37,347 nucleotides of DNA from Comamonas suwonensis. GTDB taxonomy: Bacteria; Pseudomonadota; Gammaproteobacteria; Burkholderiales; Burkholderiaceae_C. The notes under the pieces are model-generated. The model had not been told where the DNA came from. It ran no database searches and was given only the letters and a program-made list of their open reading frames with translations. A program made the position numbers and the translations under genes. Within the stretch, counting starts at the first letter, position 1. The number at the start of each line of letters is the position of its first letter. Below, one piece after another: positions 18,126 to 26,289 of the stretch. The DNA is taken from contig NZ_JABBCQ020000025.1 in the NCBI RefSeq assembly GCF_012844455.2, forward strand, positions 1-37,347, written 5' to 3'.

Positions 18126-19247
18126 TTAGAAACTGTGGCGCATGCCGATGTCAAAGCCCGAGGCATTGCCGCCAGCCGTGGGGATGGGGCCGTTGACTGC
18201 ACCGGAAGCCACAGGGAGGTTGAGTTTGCCACGATTGTCTACATACGCGTAAGTGCCGTAGATGGCCGTGCGCTTGGACAGGTTGTGCACATAGCCCACG
18301 GCGTACTTTTGCGAAGAGCTGCTGGCGCCGTCGTTGCGGGTCAGACGCATGAAGCTCATGGGAATGGAGTCATTGCCCACCTTCCACTCTGCACCCAATT
18401 GCCAGTAACGAACGCGATTGGCGTTGCCCACCGCGGCGAGACGGTTGCCGGTGCGGTTTTCAGCCGCCAGGGCCATGAATCGATGACCGTTCCACAGATA
18501 GGATGCCGCAATATTCATCGAGGTGTAGTCGTCTGCGATGCGGTTGCGGGTCGTGGTCACTGCGGCGGCTGCATTCCAATTCGTGCCGCCATAGCCTACG
18601 CGCAGACCATAAAGATTGCCGTCCTGGCGGTCCGGGCCTGCGCCGTTTTCACCGAAGGCGGCCATGCCCTGATAGAAAAATCCTGGGCAGCTTGGACCCG
18701 AGCAGCCGGGCGAAAAGTAGCCCACGCTGTTGGAAGCGCGAAAGCCCGTAACCGTCGTTCCGTGCAGCACATGGGTGCTGGCACCTACACCGACGCGGAA
18801 GGGGTCAAAGAGAAACGTGTTCCAGAACGCGGGCGTGTAGTCGCGGCCCAGGCGCAGCTCACCCCATTGCTTGCTTTGCAGATAAATGAAGGACTTGCGG
18901 TTGAAGGTCAGTCCACCGCCGCCGCTATTGCCCGAGGCTTGGTTGTTGGTGTTGCTCAACTGACCGGTTCCCGTGTCGGCATTGATGCCCGACTCCATGT
19001 CGAAGCCGGCGACCAAGCCGTCGCCCAGGTCTTCACGACCTCTAAAGCCCAGACGGCTGGCTTGGTTGCCGCCGGAGGTCACCATTTGGCGCGAGCCCGC
19101 GCCATCGCCCTTATAGGACGAAACGCCCATGTCCACCACGCCATAGAGCTGTACCGAGGACTGGGCCGATGCGCCCAGCGGTACAAATGGCAGCAATGTG
19201 CAGGCCAGAGCGCTGATGGCACCGAAAGTCATTTTTTGAGTAGTCAT
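18126..19247 (-). CDS. Outer membrane porin, Burkholderiales general type
   Basis: A 373-residue trimeric beta-barrel porin. A signal peptide covers about residues 1-28, with cleavage after ASA before QSSVQLYGVVDMGVSSY, the classic first strand of this family. The sequence has alternating short strands, the GFRGREDLGDGLVAGFDME segment near residue 70, and ends in IGMRHSF with the terminal Phe needed for outer-membrane insertion. AAGGAGAC precedes the ATG; an upstream in-frame ATG was rejected because it lies before this site. It is encoded downstream of, and on the same strand as, the Bug/TctC-hydrolase-dioxygenase genes, but 185 bases separate it from them. Confidence 0.93.
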   Translation of the reverse strand: MTTQKMTFGAISALACTLLPFVPLGASAQSSVQLYGVVDMGVSSYKGDGAGSRQMVTSGGNQASRLGFRGREDLGDGLVAGFDMESGINADTGTGQLSNTNNQASGNSGGGGLTFNRKSFIYLQSKQWGELRLGRDYTPAFWNTFLFDPFRVGVGASTHVLHGTTVTGFRASNSVGYFSPGCSGPSCPGFFYQGMAAFGENGAGPDRQDGNLYGLRVGYGGTNWNAAAAVTTTRNRIADDYTSMNIAASYLWNGHRFMALAAENRTGNRLAAVGNANRVRYWQLGAEWKVGNDSIPMSFMRLTRNDGASSSSQKYAVGYVHNLSKRTAIYGTYAYVDNRGKLNLPVASGAVNGPIPTAGGNASGFDIGMRHSF

Positions 19248-19308
19248 TGTTGTCTCCTTGAACCGATAAAAAAGAGTGAAACCAAACAGACGAGAAACAC
19301 AGGTGAAC

Positions 19309-19332
19309 GGCATCCGTGCAGGCACGGACGCC
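19309..19332 (-). terminator. Hairpin between the Bug/TctC gene and the porin
   Basis: GGCATCCGTGC (19309-19319) and GCACGGACGCC (19322-19332) pair over 11 positions with one mismatch and a two-base loop. It lies about 100 bases past the upstream gene's stop. There is no U-tract, so it may be an RNA-stabilising hairpin instead of a terminator. Confidence 0.35.
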
Positions 19333-19432
19333 AGGAAGGCTGGGTACAGTGGGGCGGTTGCCTGGCTACCGTTGGGCGTGCAGCGCAGCGATTGAAGTCA
19401 GAGGTGCTGGGGCGTGACGGCTGGCAGAGTGC

Positions 19433-20449
19433 TTAGTTTTCGGGCTTGTAGCCTATGGACTTGAGCAGGGCAGCCTGCTTCTGGCTGGCATCCCTGAGGT
19501 CCGCAATCATCTCTGCGCTGGTGACGGGCAGGCCGGGTTCCATGCCAATACTTGCAGTCTGTTTGAGTACAGCCTCTTTGCTGAAATGAGCCAGCGCCAC
19601 CTCACGCATTTTTTGCTGAATGGCGGCAGGGGTCTGGGGATGGGACCACAGGGCAAACCAGCCGGGTTTGGATAGCTGCGGGTAGCCCAGTTCCTTGAAG
19701 GTGGGGACGTCGGGCAGGGCCTGCAGGCGTGTGGGGTAGATGGTCGCCAGCGCCTTGATCTTGCCGCTGCGAATCAGTGGCAGCGAGGTGGTGACACCGT
19801 CAAACATCACCGGGATATGGCCGCCCATCAGGTCGACCAGCGCGGGGGGTGAGCCCTTGTAGCCCACGTGGCGCATATTGATCTTGGCCAGCTGACCCAG
19901 TTGCATGCCCGAGGTATGGGCCTTGAAACCAGTGGCATAGGAAGCAAAGGGCACGCCGTCGGACTGCTTTTGGGCGTAGCTGATGAATTCCGGCAGATTC
20001 TGGAAAGGCAGATCCTTGTTGGCCACCATGACAAGGCCGGTGCGGGTCAGCTGCGCAAGGGGTGTCAGATCCTTGAACGGGTCATAACTGACTTTCTGGG
20101 CGAGCGGCGCTTCGCTCAGCGCGCCATCCTGAATTACCAGAAAGGTATAGCCGCTTTTGCCGCTGGCTTTGAGCTCATGGATGCCGAGAGCCCCCGAAGC
20201 ACCGGCCTTGGATTCCACGATCACGGGCTGTTTGAGATCCTGCTGCAGACCTTCGGCCAGCAGGCGTGCCAGGATGTCTGCCGTGCCGCCTGCGGGGCCG
20301 GTGACAATGAGGCGTATGGGTTTGCTGGGCCAGTCGGCGGCTTGCTGTGCCTGTGCTGGCAGCGCAAGACTTGCGGTCAAGGCCATCACGGCCAGGCCTA
20401 GATGGCGGCGCAGTGTAAGAGTCGGCGAGGCGGGTGTTGTTGCCTTCAT
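19433..20449 (-). CDS. Bug/TctC-family periplasmic solute-binding protein (1)
   Basis: A 338-residue extracytoplasmic binding protein of the tripartite tricarboxylate carrier family, which is strongly expanded in Burkholderiales. The signal peptide runs to about residue 34 (LALPAQA), followed by the family hallmark WPSKPIRLIV and GPAGGTADILARLLAEGL. Ligands are typically carboxylates, amino acids or nicotinate-like compounds. GAAGGAGAC lies just before the chosen ATG (MKATTPASP). No TctA/TctB membrane subunits are nearby, which is normal for orphan Bug proteins. It is last in a minus-strand series dioxygenase-hydrolase-Bug. Confidence 0.92.
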   Translation of the reverse strand: MKATTPASPTLTLRRHLGLAVMALTASLALPAQAQQAADWPSKPIRLIVTGPAGGTADILARLLAEGLQQDLKQPVIVESKAGASGALGIHELKASGKSGYTFLVIQDGALSEAPLAQKVSYDPFKDLTPLAQLTRTGLVMVANKDLPFQNLPEFISYAQKQSDGVPFASYATGFKAHTSGMQLGQLAKINMRHVGYKGSPPALVDLMGGHIPVMFDGVTTSLPLIRSGKIKALATIYPTRLQALPDVPTFKELGYPQLSKPGWFALWSHPQTPAAIQQKMREVALAHFSKEAVLKQTASIGMEPGLPVTSAEMIADLRDASQKQAALLKSIGYKPEN

Positions 20450-20546
20450 TTTTTGTCTCCTTCTGTGGGGCGCTTTCGTTCCCAAGCGACGCACCCCTTG
20501 ATTGGTTTCTCGTGGGTGCGCGTGCTGCAATCTTAGGGCCGAGGTC

Positions 20547-21143
20547 TCAGCCTTGCGCCGCTGGTTCGGTCTGCTGCGCTTCAATCTGCGCCAGCAAGTC
20601 CTGAATCAGCTGCTGGGCCTCAGGCCAGTGGCCATGGCCCGAGGCGGGGTTGAGGTGGCCGACCGGGCCCAGCTCCACCAGATGGCTGCCCCAGTCATTG
20701 GCAAAGCGGCGTGCGCGATCGAGCTGGGTCAGCGGGTCGTTGCTGCTGGCGGCCAATAGGGTGGGGAAGGGCAGACGCTGGCGCGGGATAGGCGTCCAGC
20801 CGTTGTCAGCTAGTACATCCTTGGTGGGGTAGCCAGCGGGCATCTGTGTTTCCACATCGGCAGGGGCGGCCAGCAGGGCTCCCAGAATGGGGCGGGCGCG
20901 ACGGAGTGCCCAGTGCGCAACCATCATGCAGCCCGCGCTGTGGGCCACGATGAGGACGGGGCCGTCAATGCGATCCAGTGCGCGGTCAATCGCATCTAAA
21001 CGGGCCTGGCAGCTGAGCTTGTCCTGCTCCAGTGGCGGTACGGTGACGCAGTTGGGCAGCTCTTTGGCCAGATGGGTCTGCCAGTGCGCTTCCATATGGT
21101 CGCGCAGTCCGGGGATGATGAGAATGGTAGGCTTCATGGACAT
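20547..21143 (-). CDS. RBBP9/YdeN-family alpha/beta serine hydrolase
   Basis: A 198-residue minimal alpha/beta hydrolase. It starts with the strand TILIIPGLRDHMEAHWQ and has the nucleophile S69 in AHSAG. D136 (SSNDPL) and H163 (GHLNPASGHGHWPE) complete a catalytic triad. The spacing and the GHLNPASGxGxWPE ending are typical of the RBBP9/YdeN group of serine hydrolases with unsettled substrates. Two in-frame ATGs occur (MSMKPT and MKPT); GAGAAG suits the first. The gene begins 14 bases after the dioxygenase stop, so the two are surely co-transcribed. Confidence 0.85.
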   Translation of the reverse strand: MSMKPTILIIPGLRDHMEAHWQTHLAKELPNCVTVPPLEQDKLSCQARLDAIDRALDRIDGPVLIVAHSAGCMMVAHWALRRARPILGALLAAPADVETQMPAGYPTKDVLADNGWTPIPRQRLPFPTLLAASSNDPLTQLDRARRFANDWGSHLVELGPVGHLNPASGHGHWPEAQQLIQDLLAQIEAQQTEPAAQG

Positions 21144-21157
21144 GCTGCTTTTTCTTC

Positions 21158-22069
21158 TCAATCCGTCGATCCGCCCATGATGGCGGTGCGTTCCATCTTG
21201 CGGTGGCAAGGGGCGTAGTCCATGACTGCGTAGTGCTGGGTGGAGCGGTTGTCCCAGAAGGCCATGCTGTTTTTCTTCCAGCTAAAGCGCACCTGATATT
21301 CAGGAATCATGGCCTGGCTGGTCAGGTAGTTCAGCAGCTGAGAGGAGCCGGGAGACTTGTCCAGACCAAAGCGCACGTTGGACGGCGTGTTGTAGTTGGT
21401 GAAGTGCGTGGTGAAGCTGCTGTTGACGAACAGAATCTTCTCGCCCGTTTCAGGATGGATGCGCACCACGGGGTGCTCTGCATCGGGGAACTTGGCCTTG
21501 AGTGCCAGGCGCTTGTCTATGGGCATGGCCGCACCAAAGCTGGCTTCAATGCTGTGGCGCGCGCGCAGGTGCTCAATCTTGGTCTTGATCTCGCCAGGCA
21601 GGTTTTCGTAGGCCATCACCATGTTGACCCACATGGTGTCGCCGCCCACGGGCGGGCATTCCACACAGCGCAGCACGCAGCCCATGGGGGGCTGATCACG
21701 CCAGGTAGCGTCGGTGTGCCAGGAGTTTTCGTTACGGTCGATGGGGCTGTCGGGCGTCTTGTAGATCTGCACCAGACCGGGATGGTCAGGGTGGCTGCCG
21801 ACCACAGGGTGGTCTTCCAGTTCGCCAAATTTGCGGGCAAAGGCCACATGCTCGGCGCGGGTGATGTCCTGGTCGCGGAAGAAGATCACGCGGTGCTTGA
21901 GCAGCGCCTGGCGAATCTCGGCCATCAGGCCTTCATCTTCAGCGGCAGCACCCAGGTGTACGTTGGAGAGTTCTGCGCCTATGGAGCAGGTCAGCGGGTT
22001 GACCTCCAGAGTGCGCGTCAACGAGCTGGAACGGATAACGGCAGGTGCGGCGCTAACGTCTGTTTTCAT
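21158..22069 (-). CDS. TauD/TfdA-family 2-oxoglutarate-dependent dioxygenase
   Basis: A 303-residue non-haem Fe(II) dioxygenase of the taurine / 2,4-D dioxygenase family. The iron ligands are H118 and D120 (SWHTDATW) and H279 in FWDNRSTQHYAVMDY. R290 and R294 (CHRKMERTAI) sit where the family binds the 2-oxoglutarate carboxylate. It couples oxidative decarboxylation of 2-oxoglutarate to hydroxylation of an unidentified substrate, often leading to loss of sulfite, phenol or an aldehyde. It is the first gene of a minus-strand operon with the hydrolase and Bug/TctC protein. It is divergent from an AraC-type regulator 110 bases away, which is the obvious candidate regulator. Confidence 0.92.
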   Translation of the reverse strand: MKTDVSAAPAVIRSSSLTRTLEVNPLTCSIGAELSNVHLGAAAEDEGLMAEIRQALLKHRVIFFRDQDITRAEHVAFARKFGELEDHPVVGSHPDHPGLVQIYKTPDSPIDRNENSWHTDATWRDQPPMGCVLRCVECPPVGGDTMWVNMVMAYENLPGEIKTKIEHLRARHSIEASFGAAMPIDKRLALKAKFPDAEHPVVRIHPETGEKILFVNSSFTTHFTNYNTPSNVRFGLDKSPGSSQLLNYLTSQAMIPEYQVRFSWKKNSMAFWDNRSTQHYAVMDYAPCHRKMERTAIMGGSTD

Positions 22070-22130
22070 TGTGAAGTCTCCTTATAGAATTGATGCTTCC
22101 CAGTGTGAAAACTACCTCCTAACAGCGCTT

Positions 22131-22143
22131 GTCATTAGATGAC
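22131..22143. promoter_or_regulatory. Small inverted repeat in the dioxygenase/AraC divergent promoter
   Basis: GTCAT (22131-22135) and ATGAC (22139-22143) flank TAG between the divergent starts. It is short, so it could be chance, but its position between the regulator and its presumed target operon fits an operator half-site pair. Confidence 0.25.
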
Positions 22144-22179
22144 TGGCTCTTTGCAATTAGTGCCAACTAAGTGAAACCC

Positions 22180-23205
22180 ATGGCGTCTCTTGTCCGCGCA
22201 GCCTGTCTGACCAATTACGAAGCGGTGGCGACTGCCTCGGGGTTGAACTGCACGCGCATGCTTTTCGATGCGGGCCTGAGCCCGGGTGTGCTCGATGAAC
22301 CGGATTTGATGATTCCCGTCGACAAAGTGGGGCGTTTGCTGCAGGCCTCGGCCATGCAGTCGGGCAACGAAAGCTTTGCGCTGTGCATGGCGCGCTCGCG
22401 CCTGCTGTCCAACATGGGGCCGGTGGGTCTGCTGATTCGGGACCAGGAGACGCTGCGAGATTCTCTGAACCTGCTGGTGCGTCACCTGACTTTCCTCAAC
22501 GGTGCCATGACGCTGGAGGTGGACGAGCAGGCTGATACGGTGCTGATTCGAGAGCTGCTGCTGGCTGGCCGAGCCCACGAGCCCACACGTCAGCGGGTGG
22601 AGTTGGCGCTAGGGGTTATCGTGCGGGCTATTCGTCAGCTGATTGGCCGCGACTGGCAGCCGCGCAGGGTGTGCTTTGAGCATGCTGCGCCCAAGGACTT
22701 GAGCATGCATCACCTGGTTTTTGGCCCGCGTGTGGAGTTCAATCAGGAGTTCAACTGCATCATCTGCGCCAAGTCCGATCTGGATACGCGCAATGAATTT
22801 GCCGACCCTGCCATGGCGCGTTATGCGCAAAAGCTGCTGGATACCGCGACACCGGCCAATGATGAGACAGTGCTGGATGATGTGCGCCGAACCATCGTGC
22901 TGCTGCTGCCCAGCGGCCGCTGTAGCATTGAAAAAGTGAGCGAGCACCTGGGTGTGGTGCCGCGCACCATTCAGCGCCGCCTGACGAAAAAGGAACAGAG
23001 CTTTTCGTCGCTGATGAACGATATCCGCAAAGAATTGGCCGCACGCTATGTGTTTGAGACCAATCGCTCTCTGACTGAGGTGGCCGAGCTGCTTGGCTTT
23101 ACCGCTCCCAGCAGTTTCTCGCGCTGGTATCTGAGCCAGTTTGGCTGCAGCGCCAAGGACAGCCGCGCCAAGGCACAAACCGGCGGCGTTGGCGGCGCGG
23201 CATAA
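22180..23205 (+). CDS. AraC-family transcriptional regulator with arabinose-binding-type N-terminal domain
   Basis: A 341-residue activator-type regulator. The N-terminal ~240 residues resemble the Arabinose_bd ligand domain of the OruR-like AraC group (RMLFDAGLSPGVLDEPDLMI, NMGPVGLLIRDQETLRDSL). The C-terminal DNA-binding domain has two helix-turn-helices: SIEKVSEHLGVVPRTIQRRL, then RSLTEVAELLGFTAPSSFSR with the family's typical ending RWYLSQFG. A GTG nine bases upstream is an alternative start; neither has a strong Shine-Dalgarno. It is divergent from the dioxygenase operon and probably controls it, and perhaps the BKACE gene 3 kb away. The inducer is unknown. Confidence 0.9.
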   Translation: MASLVRAACLTNYEAVATASGLNCTRMLFDAGLSPGVLDEPDLMIPVDKVGRLLQASAMQSGNESFALCMARSRLLSNMGPVGLLIRDQETLRDSLNLLVRHLTFLNGAMTLEVDEQADTVLIRELLLAGRAHEPTRQRVELALGVIVRAIRQLIGRDWQPRRVCFEHAAPKDLSMHHLVFGPRVEFNQEFNCIICAKSDLDTRNEFADPAMARYAQKLLDTATPANDETVLDDVRRTIVLLLPSGRCSIEKVSEHLGVVPRTIQRRLTKKEQSFSSLMNDIRKELAARYVFETNRSLTEVAELLGFTAPSSFSRWYLSQFGCSAKDSRAKAQTGGVGGAA

Positions 23206-23207
23206 AA

Positions 23208-23292
23208 AAGCCCCCACGCTTGCCCACTGACATGTGGCCGCCGCCCCCCGAGGGGGTAGCTTATTGCCTTGGGGCGGCCCGGCGGCAATAAA
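23208..23292 (+). repeat. Dispersed intergenic repeat, family II
   Basis: AAAAAGCCCCCACGCTTGCC is followed by a GC-rich inverted structure: GCCGCCGCCCC pairs with GGGGCGGCCCGGCGGC around a loop holding CCCCCGAGGGGG. I associate this CCCCCGAGGGGG...GGGGCGGCCCGGCGG block with many intergenic sites in Comamonadaceae genomes; only one copy occurs in this window. It lies directly after the AraC stop and may act as its transcript end. Confidence 0.6.
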
Positions 23293-23315
23293 AAAGCGGA
23301 CCGCAAGGGCCCGCT
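23288..23315 (-). terminator. Intrinsic terminator of the second Bug/TctC gene
   Basis: On the minus strand AGCGGGCC pairs with GGTCCGCT (one G-U pair) around CTTGC, followed by TTTTTATT. It is about 60 bases beyond the stop codon at 23375. Confidence 0.75.
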
Positions 23316-23374
23316 GAACACACTACCAAAAAATGCCGCGCTCAGAGAAATGCGCGCGGCTGCACCCATAGTTC

Positions 23375-24367
23375 TCAGTTTCCGGCGACTTTGAGTTTGC
23401 TCATGATTTTGCGGTTTTGCTCCACCGTTGCCAGCATCTTCTGCTGCAACTCTTGCATGCTGCTGGGCTGGGGAGCATCAAAGCCCTGCACCTTCAACTG
23501 CGCTTGAAACTTGGGCGATTGCGTGATTTTTTCCATCTCCTGGCGAACCTTCTGCGTCAGTGCTGCCGGCGTGCTGCTCAGCACGAACAGGCCTACGCTG
23601 GCATCAGGTAGCACAAAGTCGGGCATGTTCTGCTCGGCAAAGCTGGGAACATCGGGCAGCAGACGCGAGCGGTTGGGCGAGACCACCCCCAGCGCCTTGA
23701 TCTTGCCGGCCTTGATGAGGGGAGCAGCATTGGTCACGACCTCAAAGGTCATCTGTACCTGATTGCCGATCAGGTCAACGATGGCGGGAGCCGAGCCTTT
23801 GTAAGGCACCGCGGTAATTTTTTTGCCGCTCTTTTCGCTCAGCAACTCGCCCAGCATGTCAGAGCGGGTGCCAGGGCTCAGGTTGGCGATGTTGACCGGG
23901 CTTGAGCTTTTTTGAGCATAGTCCAGGACTTCCTGAATCTTGTTGGGCGGGAAGCTGTTGTTGGCCACCAGCATGTGCACCATGGATGCCACGTCCGAGA
24001 CATAGGTGAAGGTCTTGTGCACATCAAAAGGCGTCTTCACGGTCAGCGGAAAGTCCGTCCAGACGCTGGATGGTGCAATCATCATCGTGTGCCAGTCGGC
24101 CGGTGCATTCATCACGGCGCGCTCGGCAATCACGGCCGAGCCACCGGGTTTGTTATCCACGACCACGGGCTGGCCCAGATTGGTCTGCAAATGGTCGGCC
24201 ACCAGACGCGCCACACCGTCGGTAATGCCGCCCGGAGGCGCTGGCACGACAAGGCGAATGGGCTTGGTGGGCCAGGGCTGGGCCTGTGCGTGGGCTACTG
24301 TGGTGGCGGCCATGCCAAGGCAGAGTACGGCAGCGCAAGAACGCAGGTTTTGAGCAATGTTTCGCAT
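23375..24367 (-). CDS. Bug/TctC-family periplasmic solute-binding protein (2)
   Basis: A 330-residue orphan Bug protein with a signal peptide ending near VAHA (residue 27) and the hallmark PWPTKPIRLVVPAPPGGITDGVARLVADHL. It is a paralogue of the protein encoded at 19433-20449 but clearly diverged. GGGAG lies upstream of the chosen ATG. A short ORF ends 26 bases before it on the same strand. Together they diverge from the BKACE gene, suggesting the binding protein serves uptake of the BKACE pathway substrate, though this is inference. Confidence 0.92.
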   Translation of the reverse strand: MRNIAQNLRSCAAVLCLGMAATTVAHAQAQPWPTKPIRLVVPAPPGGITDGVARLVADHLQTNLGQPVVVDNKPGGSAVIAERAVMNAPADWHTMMIAPSSVWTDFPLTVKTPFDVHKTFTYVSDVASMVHMLVANNSFPPNKIQEVLDYAQKSSSPVNIANLSPGTRSDMLGELLSEKSGKKITAVPYKGSAPAIVDLIGNQVQMTFEVVTNAAPLIKAGKIKALGVVSPNRSRLLPDVPSFAEQNMPDFVLPDASVGLFVLSSTPAALTQKVRQEMEKITQSPKFQAQLKVQGFDAPQPSSMQELQQKMLATVEQNRKIMSKLKVAGN

Positions 24368-24393
24368 GTTGAACTCCCGAAAGGTGGCGGCGC

Positions 24394-24531
24394 TTAGATG
24401 GCGAGGATGAAAGAGCATGTGGCCTGAGTTTGCTTGGCTTGTTTGGCAGAGGCAGGCTCATGGCGCTGGCCGATCTCGATCTGGGCGATGGCGCTGCCAC
24501 CGGCTTCCTTGAATGTCGCAATGGTTGTCAT
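24394..24531 (-). CDS. Small ORF of 45 codons before the Bug/TctC gene
   Basis: ATG at 24531 preceded by AGGAG eight bases upstream opens a frame of 45 codons beginning MTTIATFKEAGGSAIAQIEI and ending ATCSFILAI before TAA. I do not recognise it. The strong ribosome-binding site and the 26-base gap to the binding-protein gene suggest a translated leader peptide or the surviving 5' end of a deleted gene. The first 30 residues look more protein-like than the end, which favours a truncated gene. There is no signal peptide or transmembrane segment. Confidence 0.45.
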   Translation of the reverse strand: MTTIATFKEAGGSAIAQIEIGQRHEPASAKQAKQTQATCSFILAI

Positions 24532-25066
24532 TGATGTCTCCTGTATTTATTTCTGATGCTCAGCGCAACTTGAGAAAGCGCTGACCTCTATCGTGAAAGG
24601 GGGCGAGTCAAGTGACTGAGAGCCGCGTGTGCTGACTGGCATGCCTTTTTTTTGTGCCGGGGTGTATGAATGCACCAGTTCATGATCGATTGCAGCCACC
24701 CGGCGCACTTAACGCTTCATGCCTGTGACTTCGCATTTGGTGACTGCATGCCCCCGCACTTACCCGATGCAGGGTGGCGAAAAAGAGGGGCTGAACGGCT
24801 CTTGAGTGCGGTGCCTGACAACGGATTTTTCAGAGAGCAGTGCGTGCTGAATCGGATGCCTTTTAGGCTGGTCTGATGAGCAGGCGATGGGCTTAATCAG
24901 CCTTTTTCCGTGCTTTTCCCGTGTTGTCGTGATTGAGAAAGCGTGTGTCTTGAAATGCAAAGTGACTTTGGAAACTGCGTTTGATACTGGCTTCACAAAT
25001 CGGCAAGGGTCTGGCAGTCAGAGACCTGAACCTGATTCCCTCACACTCAAACCGGAGACAACCACC
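24532..25066. other. Long divergent intergenic region before the BKACE gene
   Basis: 535 bases lie between the small ORF and the divergent BKACE gene. A short frame at 24670-24876 and an N-terminal extension of the BKACE frame from 24887 are open but show no family features. CGCACTTA occurs twice (24704-24711 and 24755-24762), 51 bases apart, with CATGC/GCATG elements between them. The region looks like a regulatory zone; no gene is supported. Confidence 0.5.
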
Positions 25067-26137
25067 ATGAACTTTCTTGACGGCCACCTGTACCCTGAAA
25101 ACCAGCAACCGCTGATCATCACCGCCGCTCCCTACGCTCCGGGCTGGATTCCTGCGGACTTCCCTGAAGACATCCCAATCACCATGGAAGAGCAGATTCA
25201 AAAGGCGGTGGACTGCTACGAAGCCGGTGCCACCGTGCTGCATCTGCACGTGCGTGAAGACGATGGCAAGGGCAGCAAGCGCCTGTCCAAGTTCAACGAG
25301 CTGATTGCCGGTGTGCGTGAGCGCGTGCCTGAAATGATTATTCAGGTCGGCGGCTCCATTAGCTTTGCCCCAGAGGGCCCGGACGGCGCAGCCAAGTGGC
25401 TGTCGGATGACACCCGTCACATGCTGGCCGAGCTGACGCCCGTGCCCGACCAGGTGACGGTGACCGTGAATACCACACAGATGAACGTGACGGAGCATGC
25501 TGGTGAAGACGACTTCCGTGGTGTCTCGCGTGGCTTCCCCCATCTGCACAAGACTTACAAGGACATGATTGTTCCTTCGAACCCCAGCTTCATCGAAGAA
25601 CATATCCGTCGCCTGTCCGAAAAGGGCATCCAGAGCGCGTTCCAGGTCTACAACATCAACAGTTTCGAGACCATTGAGCGCATGATCCGCCGCGGCGTCT
25701 ACAAGGGCCCGCTGGTCATGAACTGGGTTGCCATCAGCGGTGGCATGGACCAGGCCAACATCTACAACCTGGCCAATATGCTTCGCGCCGCGCCCGACAA
25801 CGCCATCATCACCGTGGAAAGCTCGGTGCTGAACGTGCTGCCTATTAACATGATCGGCATGGCGCTGGGCCTGCATGTGCGCTGCGGCATTGAAGACGTG
25901 CTGTGGAACCAGCAACGCACCGGCAAGATGAGCACGGTTGAGCAGATCAAGCAACTGGTGCGTATTGCCGGTGAATTTGGTCGTCCCATTGCCACGGCCC
26001 AGCAGGCCCGTGAGATCAAGCAGATCGGCGTGTTCTATGAAACGGCTGACGAAACGCTGGCCAAGAACGGCTTCTCGCCCAACCGCAACGGCGGCAACCA
26101 GGGTTTTCTGCGCAAGCCTATGGACGCCGTAGCCTGA
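25067..26137 (+). CDS. Beta-keto acid cleavage enzyme (BKACE, DUF849 family)
   Basis: A 356-residue zinc-dependent TIM-barrel enzyme. The family transfers an acetyl unit between acetyl-CoA and a beta-keto acid, giving acetoacetate and a new acyl-CoA; the founding member is 3-keto-5-aminohexanoate cleavage enzyme. H59 and H61 in VLHLHVREDDGKG are the expected zinc ligands, and a Glu in ITVESSVLNV is a likely third. The start at MNFLDGHLYP follows CCGGAGAC by about seven bases; the frame is open upstream but without a better site. It is longer than Kce (about 270-310), as in a subgroup with an N-terminal PYAPGWIPADFPEDIPIT insertion. The true substrate is unknown. Confidence 0.88.
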   Translation: MNFLDGHLYPENQQPLIITAAPYAPGWIPADFPEDIPITMEEQIQKAVDCYEAGATVLHLHVREDDGKGSKRLSKFNELIAGVRERVPEMIIQVGGSISFAPEGPDGAAKWLSDDTRHMLAELTPVPDQVTVTVNTTQMNVTEHAGEDDFRGVSRGFPHLHKTYKDMIVPSNPSFIEEHIRRLSEKGIQSAFQVYNINSFETIERMIRRGVYKGPLVMNWVAISGGMDQANIYNLANMLRAAPDNAIITVESSVLNVLPINMIGMALGLHVRCGIEDVLWNQQRTGKMSTVEQIKQLVRIAGEFGRPIATAQQAREIKQIGVFYETADETLAKNGFSPNRNGGNQGFLRKPMDAVA

Positions 26138-26261
26138 GTCAAATGGTCCAAGTGATTGGGCCTATTGGCTGATAGCAGCCGCAGTGCTTTATTGAAGCGC
26201 GCATCACGCACCGACCTGGTGGAGGCGTGATAAAGCGGCTGCCCAACTCAATGAGCTGTTT

Positions 26262-26289
26262 GCCGACTTCTTTGGAAGTCGGCTTTTTT
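26262..26289 (+). terminator. Intrinsic terminator of the BKACE gene
   Basis: GCCGACTTC (26262-26270) and GAAGTCGGC (26275-26283) form a 9-bp perfect stem with a TTTG loop and a six-T tail. The T-run overlaps the stop codon of the convergent MBL-fold gene. Confidence 0.85.

Noticed and set aside
18069..19436. A 455-codon plus-strand frame opposite the porin
   Set aside because: The minus strand encodes an unmistakable porin with signal peptide and terminal Phe; the plus frame shows no motif.
24670..24876. A short frame in the BKACE upstream region
   Set aside because: It has no ribosome-binding site and no family-like sequence, and lies where regulatory DNA is expected.
26155..26205. A possible extra copy of repeat family I after the BKACE gene
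   Set aside because: It has TGATAGCAGC and a GCGC element but lacks the AGGG and TAGAGGC parts, so the match is too loose to count.
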